Shown one piece after another: positions 1 to 8,465 of a stretch of 64,000 nt of DNA (position 1 is the first letter of the stretch; each line of letters starts with the position of its first letter). The stretch spans positions 372,001-436,000 of the forward strand of contig NZ_QQAY01000001.1 of assembly GCF_003350505.1 (NCBI RefSeq). The letters run 5' to 3'. Position numbers and translations under genes: made by a program. The notes beneath the pieces are model-generated. The model was not told the origin of the DNA and searched no databases. It saw only the letters and a program-made list of their open reading frames with translations. The DNA is from Falsibacillus pallidus. Lineage in GTDB: Bacteria > Bacillota > Bacilli > Bacillales > DSM-25281.

Positions 1-549
1 AAATGAAGCCTTTAATGCACCCAAGAAATCCGCGTATTCTTCAGGATAGAGCAGCTCGTAGCTTGGGAGGGGGATCACCGCTACCCTTCCACCCAATTGG
101 GAAGCCAATGCATCTGCGTGGAGTTGAGTATCTTTTCCTATTTCTCCTAAGAAGAAGCCACGGGCTCTTTCAACAAAAGAAATGGAACGGTTATTCAAAA
201 GGTGATGAAATATCTCCATGGAGGGTTCGAAGATGGAATAAGGTTGTTTTGGATATAACTCTATGAATTTCTCAATATGATATCCAAGTCCCATTCCATA
301 AAAAAGCACATGAGAATCTTCTTTAATCATTTCCTTCTGGGCAGCGATTAATTTTTCCGCTTCCTCTTTTATTTGCTCCGGGCCGCCATGTATAAAACAG
401 GCTCCGGTATCAGCATCCTTTTTCAAATCGATGACTTTTCCATCCATTTTGACCTGTTCGAAAACATTCCGCGGTTTGTATCCCTTCATCTTTTCATATA
501 TTTCTTTATTGTTTGCTTTCAGATAATTTAAATTATCTAATCCGTTCAA
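1..549 (-). CDS. Maf-type motility-associated glycosyltransferase (3' end outside window)
   Basis: The first 183 codons are open and run off the window edge, so the C-terminal part is missing. The start is TTG at 549-547, six bases after a perfect AAGGAGG (562-556). The visible protein has the N-terminal Maf/DUF115 layout: a short helical lead, then HVLFYGMGLGYHIEKF, a Rossmann-type glycine turn, followed by YSIFEPSMEIF, typical of the MptE-like fold. Maf proteins transfer nonulosonic acids such as pseudaminic or legionaminic acid to flagellin Ser/Thr in the cytoplasm. The gene is divergent from a legionaminic-acid operon, which would supply the donor CMP-sugar. The family call is fairly firm; the acceptor is inferred. 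Confidence 0.8.
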   Translation of the reverse strand, partial: MNGLDNLNYLKANNKEIYEKMKGYKPRNVFEQVKMDGKVIDLKKDADTGACFIHGGPEQIKEEAEKLIAAQKEMIKEDSHVLFYGMGLGYHIEKFIELYPKQPYSIFEPSMEIFHHLLNNRSISFVERARGFFLGEIGKDTQLHADALASQLGGRVAVIPLPSYELLYPEEYADFLGALKASF

Positions 550-690
550 ATGGATCCTCCTTCGCTAATCATAGTTGGCGATAAATACACACCCATCTTC
601 CTTTATTGCTTCATTGATATGGTATGAATAATAAAAATATGTTCGCCAGCGAGATAAGTACAAGGCGGAGGCTTTTCCACGGGTTCTAAT

Positions 691-720
691 TTGATTTATC
701 CAATTGTATAACAATAATAT
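691..720 (+). promoter_or_regulatory. candidate sigma-A promoter of the leg operon
   Basis: TTGATT at 691-696 and TAATAT at 715-720 with an 18-bp spacer lie about 36 bases before the legB start. No sigma-D-type motif was recognised. This is a motif match only. Confidence 0.4.
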
Positions 721-755
721 GGAACACCCATGCCGCTTTTCGGGGGGAGAAGTTC

Positions 756-1757
756 ATGTTCAATGGAAAACAAGTACTGATCACTGGGGGAACCGGTTCA
801 ATCGGAAGTGAATTAGTACGGCAAATCATCACTCAGTCCCCAAAGGTCATCAGGGTCTACAGCAGGGATGAATCAAAGCATTTTCAACTGCAGCAAGAGT
901 TTGCCGATCATGAAAATATTCGCTACCTTGTTGGGGATATACGGGATAAAGACCGACTCGTCTATGCTGCAAAGGACATTGATTATATATTTCACGCAGC
1001 AGCCCTGAAACATGTCCCTGCCTGTGAATTCAATCCATTCGAAGCTGTCAAAACCAATGTCCTCGGGACTCAGAATATCATCGAAGCAGCGATTGCCAAT
1101 GAGGTGGAAAAAGTCGTATCCATCTCCACAGATAAAGTAGTGAACCCTATTAATACAATGGGGGCAACCAAACTTCTTTCAGAAAAAATCATATCTGCCG
1201 CAGAGTTTTATAAAGGATCCAGCCGTACTAAATTCTGCTGCGTCCGTTTTGGAAACGTCATGGGTTCGAGGGGGTCTGTCATCCCTCTTTTCATCCAGCA
1301 GTTAAAGAAAAAGCTGCCAATTACATTGACGCATAAAGAGATGACACGATTTATGATGACCATTGAAGAAGCCGCGGGCTTGGTCATAAAGGCTGCCTCT
1401 ATGGCAAGCGGCGGCGAGACGTTTGTCCTTAAAATGCCGGTCATCCGTATCAATGACCTCGCAGAAGTGCTTTTAGAAGATTATTTAGATTCAGGCAGCT
1501 CAGAAAGCCATCCTGGCATTATTAAGGTCGGGATGCGCCCGGGTGAAAAGCTGCATGAAGAATTAATGACCTTGGAAGAATCAGAGCGAGCATATGAAAA
1601 CGACAGGATGTTCATGATTGTACCTGGAAGGAACAGCAAAAAAAGTCTGCCGCAGGAATTTTCCAAGGCAGCAAAAAAACCATATGCATCCAACGGAGCT
1701 GAACCTTTGGATAAAAGCCAATTAAAAGAACTATTAAAAAATACAAGATTCATTTAA
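756..1757 (+). CDS. legB: UDP-GlcNAc 4,6-dehydratase, retaining type (first step to legionaminic acid)
   Basis: A 333-residue short-chain dehydrogenase/reductase of the CapD/PglF/PseB group, which makes UDP-4-keto-6-deoxy-GlcNAc with bound NAD. TGGTGSIGSE (residues 10-19) is the dinucleotide-binding turn. The active-site segment has STDK (124-127) and K139, but the position that is Tyr in inverting PseB/FlaA1 enzymes is Met135 (NTMGATK). Met at that position is typical of the retaining enzymes WbpM and PglF. This favours the legionaminic rather than the pseudaminic route, although the protein is short like PseB. The start follows a GGGGGGAG ribosome site. It is the first gene of a tightly packed six-gene operon. 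LegB of Campylobacter belongs to a different SDR branch, so the symbol denotes the pathway step. Confidence 0.85.
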   Translation: MFNGKQVLITGGTGSIGSELVRQIITQSPKVIRVYSRDESKHFQLQQEFADHENIRYLVGDIRDKDRLVYAAKDIDYIFHAAALKHVPACEFNPFEAVKTNVLGTQNIIEAAIANEVEKVVSISTDKVVNPINTMGATKLLSEKIISAAEFYKGSSRTKFCCVRFGNVMGSRGSVIPLFIQQLKKKLPITLTHKEMTRFMMTIEEAAGLVIKAASMASGGETFVLKMPVIRINDLAEVLLEDYLDSGSSESHPGIIKVGMRPGEKLHEELMTLEESERAYENDRMFMIVPGRNSKKSLPQEFSKAAKKPYASNGAEPLDKSQLKELLKNTRFI

Positions 1758-1770
1758 TCAGAGGTGAAAA

Positions 1771-2478
1771 ATGAAAACAATTGCCATCATCCCGGCAAGA
1801 GGCGGCTCAAAAGGATTAAAAAACAAGAATATCCTGCAACTGAACGGAAAGCCGATGATTGCATATACGATCGAAGCTGCATTTAAATCAACCGTCCCGG
1901 ATGAAGTGATTGTCTCAACTGATTCTGAACAAATCCTTAATATCGCCAAGCAATATGGAGTAGATTCTCCACTCAGGCGCCCTACGCATTTAGCAGAAGA
2001 TACAACCTCAACAATTGAAGTCATCCAGCATGTTATAGCAGAACGGTATGCAAATGAATCAGTAAACGTCATTTTACTTCAACCTACTTCTCCGCTGCGG
2101 ACCGCCAGACATATTCAAGAAGCCTATCAAATTTATCTGGAACGCGGGATACCTGTCCTCAGTATAAGTGAGGCAGATACACACCCGATTCTGATGAGAG
2201 AAATAAAGAATGGATTCATCGTTCCGTTCCTCCCAGCTTCATCTTTGAACAGAAGACAGGATTATCCCCCATATTATCAGTTAAACGGGGCCATTTATAT
2301 CACAGATTCAAGTTATATCAAGGCTGGGAGGCTATACAAAGATCTTTCTGCCCCATATGTAATGGATAAAGAATCTTCCATTGATATTGATGATATCTAT
2401 GATTTTATGCTGGCATCCTACGTTATGGAAAAGAGAGGGGAAAAAAATGATAAATATCGGCCGGAGGATCATCTCTGA
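1771..2478 (+). CDS. legF: CMP-legionaminic acid synthetase (acylneuraminate cytidylyltransferase family)
   Basis: A 235-residue nucleotidyltransferase that activates the nine-carbon sugar with CTP. The N terminus carries the family signature IPARGGSKGLKNKN (residues 7-20), and QPTSPLR lies near residue 110. Length fits bacterial NeuA/LegF/PseF proteins. It starts 13 bases after legB behind AGAGGTG, and its last 32 bases overlap the next gene in another frame. The family is clear. Substrate (Leg rather than Neu5Ac or Pse) is inferred from the neighbours; the gene resembles SpsF-type enzymes of spore polysaccharide loci as well. Confidence 0.87.
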   Translation: MKTIAIIPARGGSKGLKNKNILQLNGKPMIAYTIEAAFKSTVPDEVIVSTDSEQILNIAKQYGVDSPLRRPTHLAEDTTSTIEVIQHVIAERYANESVNVILLQPTSPLRTARHIQEAYQIYLERGIPVLSISEADTHPILMREIKNGFIVPFLPASSLNRRQDYPPYYQLNGAIYITDSSYIKAGRLYKDLSAPYVMDKESSIDIDDIYDFMLASYVMEKRGEKNDKYRPEDHL

Positions 2479-3481
2479 AGAATCCCCTGCCTATATCATC
2501 GCAGAGGCAGGGGTCAATCATAATGGATCAATCGAAATGGCTGAGAAGCTTATTAAGGCTGCTTATGATGCCGGGGCTGATGCTGTAAAATTCCAAACCT
2601 TTAAAAGCGAACTGCTCGTTTCTAAATCAGCCCGTAAAGCGGACTATCAATTAACAAATGAAAGTGATGGAGAGAACCAGTTTGATATGTTGAAAGGACT
2701 GGAATTGACTTATGAAGAATTCCACCATTTACAAAGGGTATGCAATTCAATAGGAATTGAATTTCTCTCTACCCCGTTTGACTTAGAAAGTGCCCAATTC
2801 TTGAATAAACTTGGCTTGCATGCTTTCAAGATAGGATCAGGAGATTTAACCAACCTTCCGCTGCTTACAGAAATCGGTGCTTTTCAAAAGCCCGTGCTTC
2901 TTTCAACCGGCATGTCAAACCTGGCGGAAATCGAAGAAGCAATCCATTCTATCAATCATCCAGCTATCGCCCTCTTTCATTGCACATCTTCTTATCCTGC
3001 ACCACATGACGAACTGAATCTCCTTTCCATCCAGTCAATGAAACATGCTTTTCAAAAAATTGTCGGCTATTCAGACCATACCTCTGGAATTGAAGCGGCT
3101 GTCTCCTCTGTCTCAATCGGTGCAAAAATTATCGAGAAGCATATTACCCTTGATCAACTTTTGCCTGGACCAGACCACAAAGCCTCTCTCTCTCCTGAAC
3201 AATTTGCAGAATATACAGCGGCCATCCGAAGAACGGAAAAGATGCTTGGGGATGGAAAAAAACGATGCATGCCTTCAGAAGAAAACACTCGTACAACTGC
3301 AAGAAAAAGTATAATTGCCTCTTTGCCATTAAGCAGCGGGGATATCCTTTCACCCGACACTCTTTCGATTAAAAGACCCGGAAGCGGAATACCTCCGAAA
3401 TACCTGCCGCTCGTCATTGGCAGAAAAATCAACAAAGACAAACAGGCAGATGATCCAGTAGATTGGCATGATCTATCATGA
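2447..3481 (+). CDS. legI: N,N'-diacetyllegionaminate synthase (NeuB family)
   Basis: A 344-residue NeuB-type synthase that condenses phosphoenolpyruvate with 2,4-diacetamido-2,4,6-trideoxymannose. AYIIAEAGVNHNG near the N terminus and the TIM-barrel motif GYSDHTSG are visible, and residues about 285-344 form the antifreeze-like SAF domain. The ATG at 2447 was chosen because it follows AGAGGGGA and gives the family N terminus; an upstream in-frame ATG at 2381 lies deep inside legF and adds an unrelated lead. The end overlaps legG by ATGA, so the two are probably translationally coupled. Leg rather than sialic acid specificity is inferred from legB, legC and legH. Confidence 0.87.
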   Translation: MINIGRRIISEESPAYIIAEAGVNHNGSIEMAEKLIKAAYDAGADAVKFQTFKSELLVSKSARKADYQLTNESDGENQFDMLKGLELTYEEFHHLQRVCNSIGIEFLSTPFDLESAQFLNKLGLHAFKIGSGDLTNLPLLTEIGAFQKPVLLSTGMSNLAEIEEAIHSINHPAIALFHCTSSYPAPHDELNLLSIQSMKHAFQKIVGYSDHTSGIEAAVSSVSIGAKIIEKHITLDQLLPGPDHKASLSPEQFAEYTAAIRRTEKMLGDGKKRCMPSEENTRTTARKSIIASLPLSSGDILSPDTLSIKRPGSGIPPKYLPLVIGRKINKDKQADDPVDWHDLS

Positions 3482-4641
3482 ATAAGAAAATAAAGAGCAT
3501 TTGTGTCGTTACGGGAACGAGGGCCGACTATGGAATCTACTATCCTCTGCTGAAAAAATTAAATCGTCATCCAACCTTTAAATTGTCCCTTCTTGTTACA
3601 GGGATGCATCTTTCGCCTGAAAATGGCTTTACGTTCGAACTTATAAAAAAAGACAAATTTCCCATTATGGGAATCGTGGACACGATCATGGTACATCAAA
3701 ATGACGCCAATATGGCGAGATCAATCGGTTTAGGCGTTTTAGGAATGACTCAGCTGTTTGAAACAAATAAACCTGATTGGGTGATTGTCCTTGGTGACCG
3801 GGGAGAAATGCTTTCGGCTGCCATTGCTGCAATCCATTTAAATATTCCTGTTGCTCATCTGCATGGCGGAGAGCGCTCTGGATCGATAGATGAAAGCATC
3901 CGGCATGCAATTTCTAAACTTTCTCACCTTCATTTCCCTTCCACAAAAAAAAACGGCGCAAGATTGAAAAGAATGGGTGAGGATCCCTCAAGGATTTTTG
4001 TCGCCGGTTCGCTTCGAGTGGAAGGAATGTTCGCAGAGCCATTAAAAGACCTCGAAGTGGTTTTGCAGGAATACGGGCTGCCTGAAACAATCTCCTCCAA
4101 ATCTTATTTTCTTTTCATTTTCCACCCTGTCACGTATGAATGGAAATCCGTATCAGGGCAAACTGAAACCATTTTGAAGCTCTTGACCACGAAAGGAAAG
4201 CCGATCATCTGCATCCTTCCCAATACAGATGCCGGGGCAGGTGAGATCTTGAAATGCTACAAAAAATTTGAAAATGATCCACATTTCCATATGGTTAAAA
4301 ATTTTCACCACCAGGATTATTTAACGATATTGAAAAATGCCCATGCTCTAATCGGAAACTCATCTTCCGGAATCATCGAAGCTGCCACCTACCAAGTCCC
4401 TGTTATAAATATAGGATCCCGCCAGAATCATCGTGAACGCTCCTTGAATGTCATCGATGCGGCTCCTGAAAAAGACGAACTGAATCAAGCACTCGCTGCT
4501 ATAGAAGATGAGGAATACTCCAAAAAACTTAAGCGGGTCAAAAATGTCTACGGCATAGGCGATACTTCCGACATCATCATCAACACAATCCAAAGGACGG
4601 CATTTACCCCGGATTTCATTGCAAAAACCAACTCCTACTAA
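3478..4641 (+). CDS. legG: hydrolysing UDP-2,4-diacetamido-trideoxyglucose 2-epimerase (NeuC family)
   Basis: A 387-residue NeuC-like enzyme with the opening ICVVTGTRADYGIYYPLL, the DRGEMLSAAIAA and HGGERSGSIDE motifs and the GNSSSGIIEA nucleotide site near the C terminus. The family removes UDP while inverting C2, producing the free manno-configured sugar used by LegI. The pseudaminic route uses the unrelated hydrolase PseG instead, so this gene is a main reason to assign the operon to legionaminic acid. Its ATG overlaps the legI stop. Confidence 0.87.
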   Translation: MNKKIKSICVVTGTRADYGIYYPLLKKLNRHPTFKLSLLVTGMHLSPENGFTFELIKKDKFPIMGIVDTIMVHQNDANMARSIGLGVLGMTQLFETNKPDWVIVLGDRGEMLSAAIAAIHLNIPVAHLHGGERSGSIDESIRHAISKLSHLHFPSTKKNGARLKRMGEDPSRIFVAGSLRVEGMFAEPLKDLEVVLQEYGLPETISSKSYFLFIFHPVTYEWKSVSGQTETILKLLTTKGKPIICILPNTDAGAGEILKCYKKFENDPHFHMVKNFHHQDYLTILKNAHALIGNSSSGIIEAATYQVPVINIGSRQNHRERSLNVIDAAPEKDELNQALAAIEDEEYSKKLKRVKNVYGIGDTSDIIINTIQRTAFTPDFIAKTNSY

Positions 4642-4655
4642 AAAGAGGTGGGCAC

Positions 4656-5294
4656 ATGTTTGTCTTAATTGGTGCTGGCGGCCATAGCAAAGTAGTGAAG
4701 GATATACTGATTGCAGGCGGGCATAGAGTGCTGGGTTTTTTAGATGATAACAGAAGTGAAACATCCTTCTGCGGGTTGCCTGTGCTTGGAAAAATAAAGG
4801 ATTTGCCAACGCTAATTGATTCAGAGGATTCTTTATCCTTTATCATCACAATAGGAGACAACAAAAAACGAAAACACATGGCAGATGAACTGAACCAATA
4901 TCCCATTCGCTTCGGGACAGCCGTCCACCCTCAATCTTTCATTGGAGATAATGTTCATATTGGAGAAGGATCAGTCATTATGCCGTTTGCCGTAATCAAT
5001 GCTGACACGTTCATCGGGAGCCACTGCATCATCAATTCACATGCTGTGGTGGAACATGACTGCATTGTTGATTCCTTTGTCCACTTATCCCCTCAGTCCA
5101 CTTTGACCGGAAGTGTGAAAGCAGGCGAGGGTGTTCATTTTGGTGCTTCATCCTGCATCATCCCTGGCAAACAAGTGGGGTGCTGGTCCATCATCGGGGC
5201 AGGTTCCACGGTGATTCGTGACATCCCCGCTTTTTCCACTGCTGTCGGTTCGCCTGCGAAAATCATTAAAGCACTGGAGGACGGCCGGACATGA
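4656..5294 (+). CDS. legH: sugar O/N-acetyltransferase, NeuD/PglD family (LegH)
   Basis: A 212-residue acyltransferase with the PglD two-domain plan: a Rossmann N terminus starting VLIGAGGHSK (residues 3-12) and a left-handed beta-helix of hexapeptide repeats from about residue 95. His134 in VVEHDC corresponds to the catalytic base of PglD. In the Leg pathway this enzyme acetylates the 4-amino group made by LegC. The ribosome site is AAAGAGGTGG, and the stop overlaps the legC start by ATGA. The alternative, O-acetylation of a finished sialic acid as in NeuD, is less likely because an aminotransferase is present. Confidence 0.82.
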   Translation: MFVLIGAGGHSKVVKDILIAGGHRVLGFLDDNRSETSFCGLPVLGKIKDLPTLIDSEDSLSFIITIGDNKKRKHMADELNQYPIRFGTAVHPQSFIGDNVHIGEGSVIMPFAVINADTFIGSHCIINSHAVVEHDCIVDSFVHLSPQSTLTGSVKAGEGVHFGASSCIIPGKQVGCWSIIGAGSTVIRDIPAFSTAVGSPAKIIKALEDGRT

Positions 5295-6445
5295 ATCATT
5301 CAAAACGCATCTATTTGTCACCTCCACATATGAGCGGTGATGAACAGTCATTCATTCAACAAGCTTTTGATTCCAATTGGATTGCCCCGCTTGGTGAAAA
5401 TGTGGTCCAATTCGAAAATGAAATTTGCCGGTATACCGGTTCCCCATCATCCCTTGCAGTAAGTTCAGGAACCGCCGCTATCCATTTAGCACTGATTTTA
5501 TTGGGTGTTTCAAGAAATGACTATGTCATTTGCCAGTCCCTTACTTTTGTGGCTACCGCAAATCCCATATTATATCAAGGGGCTCAACCCGTTTTTATCG
5601 ACTCAGAGCCCGACACCTGGAATATGTCCCCAGCAGCACTTGAAAAGGCTCTTTATAAAATGAACAAAGAAAACTGCCTGCCAAAAGCTGTCATCATCGT
5701 TAATTTATTGGGCCAAAGTGCCAAATACGAAGAATTATGCACCATTGCTGAGTATTATCAAGTGCCTGTCATTGAGGATGCCGCAGAATCCCTTGGTTCC
5801 AGCTATAAAGGAAAAAAATGCGGGACATTCGGAAAGTTCGGAATCCTATCTTTCAATGGGAATAAAATCATCACAACTTCCGGAGGCGGCATGCTGTTAT
5901 CAGATGACCACGAAGCCCTGGCAAGAGCTAAATTCCTTGCTACACAGGCCAGGGACCCTGCCATCCATTACGAACATAGCCAAACAGGCTTTAATTATCG
6001 GATGAGCAATATCCTTGCAGGAATCGGACGGGGACAGCTGCTTCACATTGAGGAGCGCGTTGAAGCGAGGCGTGAAATTTTCAATCGTTATAAAAGTGGC
6101 TTGTCTACAATTGATGGCCTTGATTTCATGCCGGAATTACCGGATTCAAAATCAAACCGCTGGCTCACGGCCCTAACCCTCTCCCCAGAATCGAATCTTT
6201 CCCCTCCAGTGCTGTTACATGCTCTTGAAAAAGAAAATATTGAATCAAGGCCTATCTGGAAGCCACTCCATACTCAGCCGTTATTCCGCGGCTCTCCATA
6301 CTTTGAACATGAAAATGGCAGGGACTTCGCCAACCAACTATTTCAAACAGGAATATGCCTTCCTTCCGGCTCATCCCTGACCTTAGAGGAACAGGAAAAA
6401 ACTATTGAAATCATAAAGATCACTCTTAAGCAATCGAGTGTATAA
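5291..6445 (+). CDS. legC: PLP-dependent sugar 4-aminotransferase (DegT/DnrJ/EryC1 family, LegC)
   Basis: A 384-residue aminotransferase of the fold-type I sugar family. VSSGTAAIHLAL (58-69) binds the PLP phosphate, IEDAAES (161-167) holds the Asp that contacts the pyridine nitrogen, and Lys192 in SFNGNKIITTSGGG is the Schiff-base lysine. It should aminate the 4-keto sugar from LegB using glutamate. It is the last gene of the operon, coupled to legH by ATGA and followed at once by a terminator hairpin. Confidence 0.87.
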   Translation: MNHSKRIYLSPPHMSGDEQSFIQQAFDSNWIAPLGENVVQFENEICRYTGSPSSLAVSSGTAAIHLALILLGVSRNDYVICQSLTFVATANPILYQGAQPVFIDSEPDTWNMSPAALEKALYKMNKENCLPKAVIIVNLLGQSAKYEELCTIAEYYQVPVIEDAAESLGSSYKGKKCGTFGKFGILSFNGNKIITTSGGGMLLSDDHEALARAKFLATQARDPAIHYEHSQTGFNYRMSNILAGIGRGQLLHIEERVEARREIFNRYKSGLSTIDGLDFMPELPDSKSNRWLTALTLSPESNLSPPVLLHALEKENIESRPIWKPLHTQPLFRGSPYFEHENGRDFANQLFQTGICLPSGSSLTLEEQEKTIEIIKITLKQSSV

Positions 6446-6468
6446 CATCCCTCTTTCGGGATGTTTTT
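6444..6468 (+). terminator. Rho-independent terminator of the leg operon
   Basis: AACATCCC, a six-base loop, GGGATGTT and a short T run begin at the legC stop codon. Confidence 0.8.
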
Positions 6469-6612
6469 CTATTTAAAAATGAATAATAATTGAGGAATGG
6501 GTGATATTTTACAAGAAGAATCTGTCGCCGTTACATCGCTTCTATAAGATAACAGTGAATCGATCTCTGAATTGGAGCAATACTTTAAAGATTATTACTT
6601 CTCCATTATTCA

Positions 6613-6641
6613 TTGATTATAAATTTTTAGTAAATTATAAT
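6613..6641 (+). promoter_or_regulatory. sigma-A promoter of the peptide transporter gene
   Basis: TTGATT (6613-6618), a 17-bp spacer and a perfect TATAAT (6636-6641) sit about 43 bases before the GTG start. The rest of the 6469-6683 gap shows nothing recognisable. Confidence 0.65.
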
Positions 6642-6683
6642 TTCTAATTGTGTTGAAAAATTTCAGACAACAGAGGTGATTCG

Positions 6684-8057
6684 GTGGAAGAAACATTGCA
6701 GAACAACACAAAAAAACATCCTAAAGGTCTATACTTACTATTCTTTACCGAACTTTGGGAACGCTACAGCTATTATGGAATGAGATCTCTTCTTGTTCTA
6801 TATCTGACAATTGCCTATGTCAGCGGCGGACTTGGCATGGATGATGCTACCGCATTAAGAATTTACGGACTCTATACAGGTTTGGTCTATTTCACTCCGC
6901 TGATCGGAGGATATCTGACGGACAGATTCATCGGATTGCAGCGCGCAATCACAATCGGCGGCATTACGATGGCATGCGGGGATTTTACCGTCTTCGCAAC
7001 TCATTCTACAACAGGGCTATACATAGGCCTCTTACTATTGATCATTGGAAACGGTTTCTTTAAACCGAATATCTCGACACTTGTTGGGGAACTTTACCCA
7101 AAAAATGATAAGCGAAAAGATGCAGCATTCACTATTTTCTATATGGGAATCAACATTGGTGCTTTCTTCGCCCCCCTTATTGCAGGCTTTCTGGCAGAAA
7201 CATTATTCTTCTCGAAAGATGCAAATGGGATCGAACATTGGGGATTCCAATGGGCATTCCTTGCTTCTTCAATTGGGATGCTGATCGGCCAGATCATTTA
7301 CAGCTCATTAGGCAAGAAATACCTTGGGGACATTGGGAAAAAGCCATTGCGTCAAGGGCTGGAGAAAGAAAGCAAAGCTCCTGCCCAGCCATTGACACCT
7401 GCAGAAAAGAAACGAACTTGGGCAATCATCATTATCACATGTTTCGTTGTCTTCTTCTGGGCTGGATTTGAACAAGCTGGAAGTTCTTTTACATTATATA
7501 CTCAAAAGTTTGTGGACCGTAATGTCTTCGGATTCAGAGTACCTGTTTCATGGTTCCAGTCAATCAATCCAGTATTCATCATCATTTTGGCTCCGATTCT
7601 TTCAGCTATTTGGTCCAAGCTTTCGAATAGCAAACGCGGGGATATTAAAATGACAACAAAAATGGGTATTGGGATGATTTTATTGGGAATTGGATTCCTT
7701 GTATTGATTCCAGCCGTACTCCAAACAGGAAGCGATGAATCGAATATTCCAGTTAAAGCAAACCTATTATTCATCGTGTTCACTTATTTCCTTCATACAC
7801 TTGGAGAACTATTCCTGTCTCCTGTCGGTCTTTCTCTTGTAAGTAAAGTGTCTCCTGTCAAATTGGCTTCTTTATTGATGGGTGTATGGCTATTCTCCAG
7901 TTCAGTAGCGAACTTTGTGGCAGGACAGCTTGCAGCCTTGACTGAATCCTTGGGCTACTTGGAAATCTTCCTTGTAATCGGAGCAGCAGCCATCGTGCTG
8001 GGGCTTGTACTACTATCTATTTCAAGAAAACTTGTTGCTATGATGGAATCCCGATAA
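6684..8057 (+). CDS. proton-coupled di/tripeptide transporter (POT/PTR2 family)
   Basis: A 457-residue polytopic membrane protein of the peptide:H+ symporter family. The family motif ExxER with its aromatic tail is present as ELWERYSYYGMR (residues 23-34), followed by many hydrophobic segments and a charged cytoplasmic loop around 205-240. The GTG start is six bases after an AGAGGTGA site. It resembles DtpT and B. subtilis YclF and is slightly shorter than most members. It stands alone between terminators. Confidence 0.87.
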   Translation: MEETLQNNTKKHPKGLYLLFFTELWERYSYYGMRSLLVLYLTIAYVSGGLGMDDATALRIYGLYTGLVYFTPLIGGYLTDRFIGLQRAITIGGITMACGDFTVFATHSTTGLYIGLLLLIIGNGFFKPNISTLVGELYPKNDKRKDAAFTIFYMGINIGAFFAPLIAGFLAETLFFSKDANGIEHWGFQWAFLASSIGMLIGQIIYSSLGKKYLGDIGKKPLRQGLEKESKAPAQPLTPAEKKRTWAIIIITCFVVFFWAGFEQAGSSFTLYTQKFVDRNVFGFRVPVSWFQSINPVFIIILAPILSAIWSKLSNSKRGDIKMTTKMGIGMILLGIGFLVLIPAVLQTGSDESNIPVKANLLFIVFTYFLHTLGELFLSPVGLSLVSKVSPVKLASLLMGVWLFSSSVANFVAGQLAALTESLGYLEIFLVIGAAAIVLGLVLLSISRKLVAMMESR

Positions 8058-8082
8058 AAATCGATAATGAATCAATGTTAAA

Positions 8083-8109
8083 AGTCAGACTTTTTGTCTG
8101 GCTTTTTTT
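8083..8109 (+). terminator. terminator of the peptide transporter gene
   Basis: An AGTCAGAC/GTCTGGCT stem (one G-T pair) with a T5 loop is followed by seven T residues. Confidence 0.8.
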
Positions 8110-8158
8110 ATATTTTCATTCTCACATAATTAATTCTATGTTAGAATAAAAATGTAAT

Positions 8159-8179
8159 TGAGAAGATTTATCATTCTCA
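8159..8179 (+). promoter_or_regulatory. candidate Fur box upstream of feoA
   Basis: A 21-bp element with TGAGAA and TTCTCA arms matches 15 of 21 positions of the Bacillus double 7-1-7 Fur consensus. It lies 43 bases before the feoA start, as expected for iron repression of ferrous uptake. Confidence 0.55.
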
Positions 8180-8222
8180 TTGCAGTGAAATGAACAAATG
8201 ATAATTGAATGGGGATTTTCAT

Positions 8223-8465
8223 ATGAATCTTACATCATTGAAAAAAGGCCAAATCGGCTATATAAGAGATATTTCTAAAACAACTGGCATCTTGCAGAAT
8301 CGGCTTCTTCATATCGGAGTCTGCGAAGGATGCCCCATCAAATTGGAGCGTTCCCTTCCATTCGGCGGCCCATGCATGGTGGAGTGCGGAGGACAGATGA
8401 TCGGGATCCGCCGCAAGGATGCCGAATTCATTAAGGTGGAATTGGAATCATGCAAACAGCATTAA
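8223..8465 (+). CDS. feoA: ferrous iron transport protein FeoA
   Basis: An 80-residue SH3-like cytoplasmic protein that assists FeoB. It has the usual order: LTSLKKGQ, then LLHIGVCEGCPIKLER, then GGQMIGIRRKDAEFIKV. The ATG at 8223 was chosen because GGGGA lies eight bases upstream; the in-frame ATG at 8205 has no ribosome site. It overlaps feoB by 16 bases. Confidence 0.92.
   Translation: MNLTSLKKGQIGYIRDISKTTGILQNRLLHIGVCEGCPIKLERSLPFGGPCMVECGGQMIGIRRKDAEFIKVELESCKQH

Noticed and set aside
3-266. Plus-strand open frame at the left edge
   Set aside because: It is antisense to the Maf gene, which has a perfect ribosome site and family motifs.
2381-2446. Upstream extension of legI
   Set aside because: It has no ribosome site, lies within legF and adds a lead not found in NeuB proteins.
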